Positions 12,230 through 18,533 of a stretch of DNA of 18,533 nucleotides are shown piece by piece (position 1 is the first letter of the stretch; every line of letters starts with the position of its first letter). The stretch comes from an uncultured Ruminococcus sp. (GTDB lineage: Bacteria; Bacillota; Clostridia; Oscillospirales; Ruminococcaceae), in contig CALANW010000005.1 in the NCBI GenBank assembly GCA_937926145.1, forward strand, positions 1 through 18,533. The letters run 5' to 3'. The position numbers were made by a program, and so were the translations under genes. Under the pieces are notes generated by a model. That model saw nothing but the letters and a program-made list of their open reading frames with translations, had not been told where the DNA came from and did no database searches.

Positions 12230-14341
12230 ATGTTTGAACTTTTAAAAGAACTGAAAAGGGACGCTGAAAACACCGACAAGCGCTCGATAGGACTTATTTC
12301 GGTCACGGTCGGTATTGTCAGCCTTTTGATGTGTACTATTAATATTATCACGCACTCAACGCTCATGGTTTGCATAACGGGCACTGCCGGCGTTTGGTAC
12401 TTGCTGAATTATTTTCTTTACAAAAAAACGAACAACTTTCTTATTTTAAGCGTGAATACTCTCGCCGCTATCGGGGCGATGATGATGTTTTTCATCATAA
12501 CAGGCGGAAAGGACGGTTTCAGCATCGTCTGGCTGCTGCTCGTTCCGCCGATAGGCATTGTTTTCTATAAGCTTTTTTACGGCGGAGCGTTCTGCATACT
12601 GCTCGGGGTTTTTATGGCGGTGTACATGTGGTCGCCGCTTCATGAGCTTGGCTATGCTTATTCCGAAACCTATCTTGTGCGATTCCCGATAGTGTACTTT
12701 TTCGATACGATAGTTTGCATATACATTAATTATACGCTTTTTGAATCGAGGAAAAAGCAGGCGGCTCTGCTTGAGATCGCTCAGCAGGCAAACAGTGCAA
12801 AGGGCGACTTCCTTGCGAATATGAGCCACGAGATACGCACTCCTATGAACGCTATCGTTGGAATGTGCGAACTTATCCTACGCGAAAACAATATCAGCGA
12901 TACCGTCAGGGACTACTGCTTCAACATTCAGGATTCGGGACGAAGCCTGCTCGCGATAATAAACGATATCCTCGATTTCTCCAAAATAGAATCGGGCAAA
13001 ATGGAATTCATCTCCGAAGAATTCAACATTGCTTCAACACTCAATGACGTTATAAACCTTGCACTCACGCGAAAGGGTGACAAGCCGATAGAGCTTATCG
13101 TCAAGTGTGACCCCGACCTCCCGACGGGACTTGTCGGTGATGAGCTCCGTATTCGTCAGGTGATGATAAACCTCGTCACGAATGCGATAAAATTCACCGA
13201 AAAAGGCTGTGTCATCATTCGCGTTTCGCAGACAAGGCACGAATACGGGATAAATCTCTCCGTTTCCGTCACCGATACGGGCATAGGCATTTCGCCCGAG
13301 GGATTGGAGAAGCTTTTCAGCAGTTTCCAGCAGATAGATACGAAGAAGAACCGCTCCGTTGAGGGAACGGGACTCGGACTTGCCATTTCGCGCAGGCTCA
13401 TCGGAGCAATGGGCGGATTTATCAATGTTTCGAGTGAAGTCGGCGTTGGCTCGGAGTTCCGATTTGTCATTCCTCTCGAAGTTGCGAACGGAAAGCCTTT
13501 CATCACCGTAAAAGACCCCGAAAAGATACACGCGGCGTTCTTCATCGATATGGCAAAGCACGTCACCCCGAGAATATCGGAGGAATATTATTCGCTCGTT
13601 TCGGAGCTTAAAGCCTCGCTCGATGCTGATTTTGAGCTTTTCGATTCTCTTCCGTCTATACAAAGAGCGGCTTCGGCGAAAAAATACACCCATATTTTCA
13701 TCGGCAGGGAGGAATATACCGAGGCTCGCGATCTCTTCGAGGCTTTATCTGAAAACACCGATATCATCATCGTTCAGGACAGACTTGATGCTATTGAAGT
13801 TCCGCCGAAAATGAAGTGCGTTTATAAGCCTTTCTATGCGATAACAGCCGCTTCTGTGTTCAATCACGAAAAAACGCCGACAGCCATAGGCGAGCGCAGA
13901 GCCTCATCAGTACGCTTTATCGCACCGAAAGCAAGAGTGCTCATTGTTGACGATAACATCATCAATCTTAAAGTTGCTGTCGGACTTATGCGTCCATACG
14001 GTATGCAGGTTCTCACCGCTGACAGCGGCAGGGCGGCTATCTCGATGCTTCGCTCAAAGGATATCGACATTGTATTCATGGATCACATGATGCCCGAAAT
14101 GGACGGCGTTGAAGCCACAAAAGAGATACGCGGCATGGACGACAGATACTATAAAAACGTCCCGATAATCGCGCTGACGGCAAATGCCGTGAACGGTGTC
14201 AGGGATATGTATATCAAAGCAGGCTTTGATGATTTTATTGCGAAGCCGATAGAGCTTTCGGCGCTTGACCGAGTGCTGAAAATGTGGCTGCCGAAGGAGC
14301 TTATGACTGTTCCGACAAGCATATATGCAAAAGATCAATGA
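12230..14341 (+). CDS. Hybrid sensor histidine kinase, six TM, with response-regulator domain
   Basis: A 703-residue protein. Residues 20-170 hold about six hydrophobic helices with short loops, so the sensor is buried in the membrane and lacks a large outer domain. A short linker helix leads to HisKA with H200 in MSHEIRTP. The ATPase domain has the N-box NLVTNAIKFT (314-323), DTGIG (349-353) and GTGLGL (379-384). Residues 430-540 look like a receiver that has lost its phospho-acceptor: YTHIFIG stands where the aspartate should be, though a KPF remains. The true receiver (568-690) has D574/D575, phospho-acceptor D618 in FMDHMMP, T650 and K672. No output domain is attached, so phosphate probably passes to another protein. 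It sits 29 bases before the DegV gene. Confidence 0.93.
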   Translation: MFELLKELKRDAENTDKRSIGLISVTVGIVSLLMCTINIITHSTLMVCITGTAGVWYLLNYFLYKKTNNFLILSVNTLAAIGAMMMFFIITGGKDGFSIVWLLLVPPIGIVFYKLFYGGAFCILLGVFMAVYMWSPLHELGYAYSETYLVRFPIVYFFDTIVCIYINYTLFESRKKQAALLEIAQQANSAKGDFLANMSHEIRTPMNAIVGMCELILRENNISDTVRDYCFNIQDSGRSLLAIINDILDFSKIESGKMEFISEEFNIASTLNDVINLALTRKGDKPIELIVKCDPDLPTGLVGDELRIRQVMINLVTNAIKFTEKGCVIIRVSQTRHEYGINLSVSVTDTGIGISPEGLEKLFSSFQQIDTKKNRSVEGTGLGLAISRRLIGAMGGFINVSSEVGVGSEFRFVIPLEVANGKPFITVKDPEKIHAAFFIDMAKHVTPRISEEYYSLVSELKASLDADFELFDSLPSIQRAASAKKYTHIFIGREEYTEARDLFEALSENTDIIIVQDRLDAIEVPPKMKCVYKPFYAITAASVFNHEKTPTAIGERRASSVRFIAPKARVLIVDDNIINLKVAVGLMRPYGMQVLTADSGRAAISMLRSKDIDIVFMDHMMPEMDGVEATKEIRGMDDRYYKNVPIIALTANAVNGVRDMYIKAGFDDFIAKPIELSALDRVLKMWLPKELMTVPTSIYAKDQ

Positions 14342-14370
14342 CGGCATCTTTCGGGAAAGGGTAAAATTTT

Positions 14371-15234
14371 ATGGGAAAGAAAAAAGTAGGAATTCTCGCC
14401 GAATGTGTCTGCGACCTGCCGAAAAGCGTTCTGAACAAATGCGGCGTTGATATGCTCTATTTTCTTGTCGAAACGGAGAGCGGAGTTTTCACCGATTCGG
14501 ACGAGATAACGGCGGAAAACGTCATATACTACCTTGAAAACAGCGGCGGAAAAACAAGGTCATCGCCTCCGCCGTCCGATGTTTATTACAGAGCGTTCGA
14601 GAAAAACCTTAAACGCTATGACGAGCTTATCCTCGTTGCTATCAGCTCGGGGATAAGCAATTCCTGCAAAAATGCGCAGGCGGCTGTATCGATAATGGGT
14701 TCGGAGGGAAAGCGTGTGCATATCTTCGATTCGCAGCATCTTTCAACGGGACTTGGTTTTCTCGTCCTTCGCGCCGCCGAACTTGCGAACGAGGGCTGCG
14801 AGTACGAAAAGATACTTGCAGAGCTTGACGAACTGAAAAACCACGTTTCAACAAGCTTTATTGCGAAAAACGCTGACTACCTCTACCGCAACGGACGTGT
14901 TCCCGCCTTTGTGAAAAATGTCTGCACGGCGTTCGGCATACACCCCGTCCTTGCGATGAAAAACGGAAAGCTTTGGGTGAAGAGCATCATCTTCGGAAAC
15001 TATGACTCCGCCTGCAAAGCATATATTCGGCATGAGCTCAAAGACGAAAAGAACATCGACAAGCGGTGCGGATTTATCACACACGCAGGCTGTTCGGTCA
15101 AAAAGCTGCGTACTATAACAGCGGAAGCGGAGAAATACTGCAAATTCGATGAACTGAAAATAACAAACGCTTCTGCGACCGTTACCTGTAACTGCGGTCC
15201 TGACGCTTTCGGCGTTTTGTTTGTGAAAAAGTAA
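14371..15234 (+). CDS. DegV-family fatty-acid-binding protein
   Basis: A 287-residue DegV-family protein. Members bind a fatty acid in a deep pocket and, in FakB proteins, present it to the kinase FakA for phosphorylation. Family landmarks are present but altered: CVCDLP near the start instead of the usual D-S-x-C-D-L-P, RSSPPPSD (63-70) in place of TSQPSP, SSGISNS (91-97), FDSQHLSTGLG (119-129) and YLYRNGRV (171-178). The divergence suggests it may not be a standard FakB. AAAGGG precedes the ATG. It follows the sensor kinase by 29 bases with no promoter or terminator between, so the two are most likely co-transcribed. Its stop is next to a strong terminator shared with the convergent MATE gene. 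Confidence 0.87.
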   Translation: MGKKKVGILAECVCDLPKSVLNKCGVDMLYFLVETESGVFTDSDEITAENVIYYLENSGGKTRSSPPPSDVYYRAFEKNLKRYDELILVAISSGISNSCKNAQAAVSIMGSEGKRVHIFDSQHLSTGLGFLVLRAAELANEGCEYEKILAELDELKNHVSTSFIAKNADYLYRNGRVPAFVKNVCTAFGIHPVLAMKNGKLWVKSIIFGNYDSACKAYIRHELKDEKNIDKRCGFITHAGCSVKKLRTITAEAEKYCKFDELKITNASATVTCNCGPDAFGVLFVKK

Positions 15235-15239
15235 ATAAA

Positions 15240-15278
15240 CAAAAGCTTCGTCTGTCAAAAAAACAGACGAAGCTTTTG
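15240..15278. terminator. Bidirectional terminator between DegV and MATE genes
   Basis: A perfect 16-bp stem (15240-15255 with 15263-15278) has a 7-base A-rich loop. The plus strand continues TTTTATAC, and the minus strand continues into TTTATTT after TTTTG. It lies 5 bases after the DegV stop and 2 bases after the MATE stop. Confidence 0.93.
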
Positions 15279-15280
15279 TT

Positions 15281-16627
15281 TTATACAAATGTATTATCCC
15301 TTTTGGGGCAGCATTTCCTATAGATAATATAAGAAGCCGCAGCGGTGATGATCTCGGTTATCGGGAAAGCTATAAACACGCCGTTCGCGCCGTATAAATG
15401 GCTGAAAAGCATTGCCGCAGGGATTATCACGGCAACATATCGCATCACCGAAATTATCAGTGACGGTATTCCCCTGCTCAGCGCTTCAAGCACTCCACAG
15501 TAGGTGACGGAAACCGCAGAGAACACAAAACCTATGCTGATAATGTGAAGAGCCGTCACGCCGATAGCGACGGTTTCTTCGCTCTTGGTGAAGATGCTCA
15601 TCATTTGGCTTGGGATAAGGTAACAAAGGATAACGCCGACTGCCATTACGCCTGCCGAAAGCGCAAGTGTTGTTCTTGTCGTCTGACGGACACGCTTTTC
15701 CTCGCCTGCGCCGTAGTTAAAACTTACGATAGGACGAATGCCCTGAATGATGCCGTTTGCTGTAAGATAGATGAACGTCTGGAGTTTATAATATGCGCCG
15801 AGGACGAGGACGTATTTCTCCGAAAACGGCGCAAGGATACCGTTGAGTGCGGAAATGAGCAGCGACGGCAGAGCCATATTGAGCGCCGCAGGAATTCCCA
15901 CTGAGTAGAGCCGCTTCATCAGCTCCTTGTCGAAAGAAATAAACTCTCGGCGGAACGAAACGGGCAGAGGTCTGAACTTTGCAAAGAGCAGATAAACGAT
16001 GAGCGTTATCGTCTGACCGATGCCCGTTGCATAAGCCGCACCTGCGATGCCCATTTCGGGAAAAGGTCCGATGCCGAATATCATAAGAGGGTCAAGAATT
16101 ATATTCGCGATGAATCCGCACATCATACTCAGCATTGAAACTTTCATTCGTCCGACCGACTGGAATATCTTTTCCATTGAGATACCAAGCATAATAATTA
16201 TTGAAAAAGCGAACGCCCTCGCAGCATAAGCCGTTCCCATAGCGATGACGGCTTCTTTTTTCGTGTATAAAGACAGAAACCAAGGCATTCCGAGTATGCA
16301 TACTATTGTAAGTATGATGCCGTGGATAATGCTCAGAAACATTCCCGTCGCCGCGGCACGGTTCGCGTTTTCTTTGTCGTTCGCGCCAAGGCAGAAAGCT
16401 ATTCTTGCATTCAAGCCGATGCCGAAGCCTACCGCAACGGACGTGATAAGGTTCTGCACGGGATAAACGAGCGAAAGCGCTGTCATTGCGTCCTCGCTTA
16501 TCTTCGCCACGAAGTAGCTGTCAACGATGTTGTAAAGCGAGTTCACAGCCATGGAAATGACCATTGGCAGTGACATTGACAGCACGAGCGGCAGTATTTT
16601 TTTCTCTTTCATAAACGTCTGATCCAT
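15281..16627 (-). CDS. MATE-family multidrug/cation efflux transporter
   Basis: A 448-residue membrane protein with about 12 hydrophobic helices in two homologous halves, typical of MATE transporters. These export drugs or metabolites in exchange for Na+ or H+. Family marks include DPLMIFGIGPFPEMGIAGAAYAT in the first half and the QGIRPIVSFNYGAG repeat motif in the second, most like the MepA/DinF-type branch. The ATG at 16627 is preferred: GGGAGG sits 6 bases upstream, and the sequence MDQTFMKEKK is a normal start. An in-frame GTG at 16723 would force translation through the leader hairpin and adds residues unlike a transporter N-terminus. The 120-base leader carries a terminator-like hairpin, so expression may be conditional. 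The substrate is unknown. Confidence 0.93.
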   Translation of the reverse strand: MDQTFMKEKKILPLVLSMSLPMVISMAVNSLYNIVDSYFVAKISEDAMTALSLVYPVQNLITSVAVGFGIGLNARIAFCLGANDKENANRAAATGMFLSIIHGIILTIVCILGMPWFLSLYTKKEAVIAMGTAYAARAFAFSIIIMLGISMEKIFQSVGRMKVSMLSMMCGFIANIILDPLMIFGIGPFPEMGIAGAAYATGIGQTITLIVYLLFAKFRPLPVSFRREFISFDKELMKRLYSVGIPAALNMALPSLLISALNGILAPFSEKYVLVLGAYYKLQTFIYLTANGIIQGIRPIVSFNYGAGEEKRVRQTTRTTLALSAGVMAVGVILCYLIPSQMMSIFTKSEETVAIGVTALHIISIGFVFSAVSVTYCGVLEALSRGIPSLIISVMRYVAVIIPAAMLFSHLYGANGVFIAFPITEIITAAASYIIYRKCCPKRDNTFV

Positions 16628-16652
16628 ATAATTCCTCCCGAATTTTTGACAA

Positions 16653-16687
16653 CAAAAAAGCCACACAGTCAAAAGTGACCGTGTGGC
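16653..16687 (-). promoter_or_regulatory. Terminator-like hairpin inside the MATE leader (possible attenuator)
   Basis: On the minus strand the stem GCCACAC/GTGTGGC, extended by GTCA/TGAC across one mismatch, is followed by TTTTTTG. It lies between the predicted promoter (16756-16784) and the ATG at 16627. As drawn it would stop most transcripts before the gene, so readthrough would need to be controlled. No leader peptide or antiterminator pairing is obvious. Confidence 0.68.
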
Positions 16688-16755
16688 GAAAAGGCGAAAA
16701 GAAAACTCTTCCGAAAAATCCACTCCCGAACGAACCGAACGGGTTTTATACTATT

Positions 16756-16784
16756 AATATATCATAGTGAAAGGGAAAAGTCAA
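16756..16784 (-). promoter_or_regulatory. Predicted promoter of the MATE gene
   Basis: TTGACT (16784-16779), a 17-base spacer and TATATT (16761-16756), reading leftward. Transcription would start near 16749, leaving a leader of about 120 bases that includes the hairpin at 16660-16687. Confidence 0.82.
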
Positions 16785-16792
16785 GGTTTTTA

Positions 16793-16825
16793 TAATTCGG
16801 GATGCGTAATTCGTAATGCGTAATT
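16793..16825 (-). repeat. Copy of the ATTACGC intergenic repeat
   Basis: On the minus strand this reads AATAATTACGCATTACG then AATTACGCATCCCGAATT, matching the repeat at 125-161 over a 14-base core and merging with the AATTCGG type. It lies just upstream of the MATE promoter. Confidence 0.7.
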
Positions 16826-17023
16826 ATTTTTTCTCCGCAAATTTATGGTAAGAACCGAGTTTTAGTACTCTGTAAGCGCTAAGACTTTATAATTTTATTG
16901 GTTCGTTTTTTAATAACTTTATTCAGCACAAACCCTATAGAAATAGACAAAACAAAGCGGAAAATAATACTCTATAGTCTGTATAGTCTTAGCCGGAGGA
17001 GAGAGGAATAAAGGAAAGGGATT

Positions 17024-17129
17024 GCAAAGTGTAACACACTTCAGGGAAGACCATTAAGGGGGAGAGGGGGACGGCTCGCGTCCATAGGTTACTGAGTGCC
17101 CCTCTCCCTCTTATTGGTTTTCCCTTTGC
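17024..17129 (+). ncRNA. Candidate structured RNA or palindromic element
   Basis: A 27-position helix pairs 17043-17069 with 17099-17125 with only one mismatch (T54/T114 of the local numbering) and two G-U pairs. An outer GCAA/TTGC (17024-17027 with 17126-17129) adds four pairs. Between these on the left arm sits a small hairpin, AGTGT/ACACT (17028-17040), giving a three-way junction. The apex has GACG/CGTC (17070-17073 with 17079-17082). The G-U pairs only work if the plus strand is the RNA. No promoter of good quality or U-run terminator is seen, so a repetitive palindrome is the main alternative. Confidence 0.5.
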
Positions 17130-17332
17130 TCAGAACTCCACGAAACTATTGGATTATTGGCTGTAGGATAAACATATTTTATATAGTTTTAGAATTATAA
17201 TTTTAGTAGGGATTCTATATTCGCCCATTCACAAACCGCAATTTTCCCAAACCTTTTAACGGACGGAGTTCCATTCTGAATTTAACCTGCAATTTTCGGC
17301 GTATAAACATTCGTGAAAAAACCTATTTATTC

Positions 17333-18229
17333 TCAAAAAAGGTCGAGCATACTGTCGAGGTATATCTTTTCCCTGACGCGGAGCTGATATTCGGGCTTTG
17401 TCATATAGTAGAGGAGAAATTCCAGTATCAGCGCGCTGCCCAATCCTCTGCCCTCTATTTTGAAATTGGAGAAGCCGTTCGGGAGATAGGTGTTTCTGAT
17501 ATCGTTTATGCCGATGAAGCTTGGATTTTCCATTGCCTTTGAGAAAAGATAGCCGTCGGCTGAATCAGGCGCTTTGCAGATATGGTCGGGGCAGCTTTCG
17601 CCGAGGTTTTTTCGGCTGACATTTTCGTAGCAGAGCTTTCTGTCCCTACAGCCGACCCAGCAGCACTCATTGCAGAGGAATTCTATCTTATTTTTCATCG
17701 CTTCGGGCAGCTTATTTAGTTTATCGAAAGCTTTATTCAGGCGAAAATCGGGGACGACATACCGAAAATCCTCACGCTTGACTTCGTCGAATAACTTCTG
17801 AAAATCCGTCAGCACCTTTGTGGTGGAGGAAACGAAGTACAGCTTCGGGTAATTCGCTTTGAGGTAGTTAAGGAGCAGTTCCGAATGTACTATCACGCCG
17901 CTTTGGGGTTCGCTGTTCTCAAACATTTCGCACAGGGCGTTGCATTTCCTGTCCGAGAGGTGTTCTTTGCGCAGGAGCGAGTTGCTGAACGTCAGCCGAG
18001 CGGAGATGTCGTATTCTTTCATCAGCGCCAAAACCTCGCGCGGGTCATGCTCGCCGAAGCCGACGCGTCCGCCGCCCCATATACAATCCGCAGGAGCGCC
18101 GTAGACAGAGCCTATTTCGCACCGGTCGTAAAAATACTCCCTATGCTCGCGGTAGAGCGGCAAAAAGGCGCTGTAAAGCTCATAAAATTCAAACAGTCCG
18201 GGCAGGTGATAGTATGCTATGCCGTTCAT
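17333..18229 (-). CDS. Cysteine-rich protein resembling U32 peptidases, function unknown
   Basis: A 298-residue cytosolic protein with no membrane segment. The region 80-180 alternates strands and helices as in a TIM barrel: FSNSLL, GVIVHSELL, YFVSSTT, YVVPDFRLNK. A dense cysteine block follows, starting at about residue 186: CNECCWVGC, then C, and CPDHIC. This could hold an iron-sulfur cluster or zinc. The layout resembles the U32 peptidase superfamily and related uncharacterised Clostridial proteins, but no activity can be stated. GAGGAGAG lies about 10 bases upstream of the ATG, and a promoter is at 18266-18294. It has no gene partner in the window. Confidence 0.75.
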   Translation of the reverse strand: MNGIAYYHLPGLFEFYELYSAFLPLYREHREYFYDRCEIGSVYGAPADCIWGGGRVGFGEHDPREVLALMKEYDISARLTFSNSLLRKEHLSDRKCNALCEMFENSEPQSGVIVHSELLLNYLKANYPKLYFVSSTTKVLTDFQKLFDEVKREDFRYVVPDFRLNKAFDKLNKLPEAMKNKIEFLCNECCWVGCRDRKLCYENVSRKNLGESCPDHICKAPDSADGYLFSKAMENPSFIGINDIRNTYLPNGFSNFKIEGRGLGSALILEFLLYYMTKPEYQLRVREKIYLDSMLDLF

Positions 18230-18265
18230 ATATTTTTTTCACTCTCCTCTCGGTCAATTTACCTC

Positions 18266-18294
18266 ATTATATCATAACCGCTCGTAATTTACAA
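18266..18294 (-). promoter_or_regulatory. Predicted promoter of the cysteine-rich protein gene
   Basis: TTGTAA (18294-18289), a 17-base spacer and TATAAT (18271-18266), reading leftward, about 37 bases before the ATG. It is divergent from the promoter at 18350-18378. Confidence 0.8.
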
Positions 18295-18349
18295 GGATAT
18301 TTCATCGCGGTTTTGCTCGTTTTGATGCCCGAAAAAGGCAAGTAACTTA

Positions 18350-18378
18350 TTGCAAAACGTCTTACAAGAGTATATAAT
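18350..18378 (+). promoter_or_regulatory. Predicted rightward promoter for the truncated gene
   Basis: TTGCAA (18350-18355), a 17-base spacer and TATAAT (18373-18378), pointing to the open frame at 18455. Confidence 0.75.
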
Positions 18379-18454
18379 GATATTATTGTAAAAATATGTT
18401 ATGTTTTTTCAAAATTTTAATTATTTTGGACGAAATAGGATAATGGGGCAAAAA

Positions 18455-18488
18455 TGAGATCAAAAAAGAGATTCCTGTACACTGTAAT
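18455..18488 (+). CDS. Start of a truncated gene at the contig edge
   Basis: An ATG at 18455 opens a frame reading M-R-S-K-K-R-F-L-Y-T-V before genomic sequence stops at 18488. The basic start followed by hydrophobic residues would suit a signal peptide or membrane anchor. A good promoter lies 77 bases upstream; the ribosome site (GGGGC) is modest. The frame continues into adapter sequence, and that part must not be read as protein. Confidence 0.4.
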
Positions 18489-18533
18489 CTGTCTCTTATA
18501 CACATCTCCGAGCCCACGAGACGTAGAGGAATC
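18489..18533 (+). other. Nextera (Tn5) sequencing adapter, not genomic
   Basis: 18489-18507 is the Tn5 mosaic end CTGTCTCTTATACACATCT. 18508-18522 is the Nextera read-2 tail CCGAGCCCACGAGAC. 18523-18530 is GTAGAGGA, which matches the i7 index known as N712, and the final ATC begins the P7 sequence. These bases are untrimmed library adapter joined to the contig end. Confidence 0.98.

Larger units (their letters stand above)
16785..17332. other. Long gene-free stretch with repeat copies and a structured element
   Basis: Almost 550 bases with no credible gene. It holds the ATTACGC-type repeat at 16793-16825, a direct repeat TATAGTCT at 16973-16980 and 16982-16989, the strong hairpin at 17024-17129, and a decayed GTAGGG element at 17205-17227. 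Two similar segments, CCATTC...AACC.GCAATTTTC, lie at 17225-17246 and 17271-17297 and look like an old local duplication. No clear terminator was seen for the minus-strand gene that ends at 17333. Confidence 0.6.

Noticed and set aside
16628..16723. N-terminal extension of the MATE protein from a GTG
   Set aside because: It would run through the leader hairpin, has no spaced ribosome site, and the ATG at 16627 has an excellent one.
17024..17129. 6S RNA
   Set aside because: 6S RNA needs a large open central bubble; this stem is almost continuous, and no flanking promoter or terminator was found.

Overview
This window looks like chromosomal DNA from a strictly anaerobic, low-to-moderate GC Firmicute, most likely a gut Clostridium-class bacterium of the Ruminococcus/Oscillospirales type. 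The reasons are AGGAGG-type ribosome binding sites, many sigma-A promoters with 17-base spacers, an oxygen-sensitive class III ribonucleotide reductase, a G5/3D cell-wall protein of Gram-positive type, and AT-rich gaps seeded with short palindromic repeats. Taxonomy is inferred from style, not from a marker gene. The last 45 bases are not genomic: they are an Illumina Nextera (Tn5) adapter with an index, so the window ends at an assembly contig edge.

Layout. 1-79: tail of an unknown plus-strand gene. 179-3712 (+): a two-TM protein of unknown function followed by sbcC. 3713-4071: gene-free, with a strong terminator and several palindromic repeats. 8757 down to 4072 (-): nrdD, nrdG, a histidine phosphatase and an RlmI-type rRNA methyltransferase, packed as one operon behind a promoter carrying paired NrdR boxes. 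9639-9100 (-): a nitroreductase; a second pair of NrdR-like boxes straddles its stop codon. 11030-10035 (-): a membrane-anchored G5/3D-domain protein. 11659-11982 (+): a small cupin with consensus expression signals. 12230-15234 (+): a six-TM hybrid sensor kinase and a DegV-family lipid-binding protein in one unit. 16627-15281 (-): a MATE transporter whose leader holds a terminator-like hairpin. About 17024-17129: a strong RNA-like hairpin with no gene. 18229-17333 (-): a cysteine-rich protein resembling U32 peptidases. 18455 to the end (+): the start of a gene cut off by the contig edge.

How it fits together. Only the nrd operon is clearly one pathway: NrdG activates NrdD, and NrdR boxes suggest feedback by dATP/ATP. 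The kinase-DegV pair suggests a signalling unit, but its stimulus and output are unknown. Most other genes are single units with their own promoters and terminators. I found no mobile element, CRISPR array, tRNA or rRNA. The best leads for something new are the double NrdR operator arrangement, the 106-nt structured element and the MATE leader hairpin.
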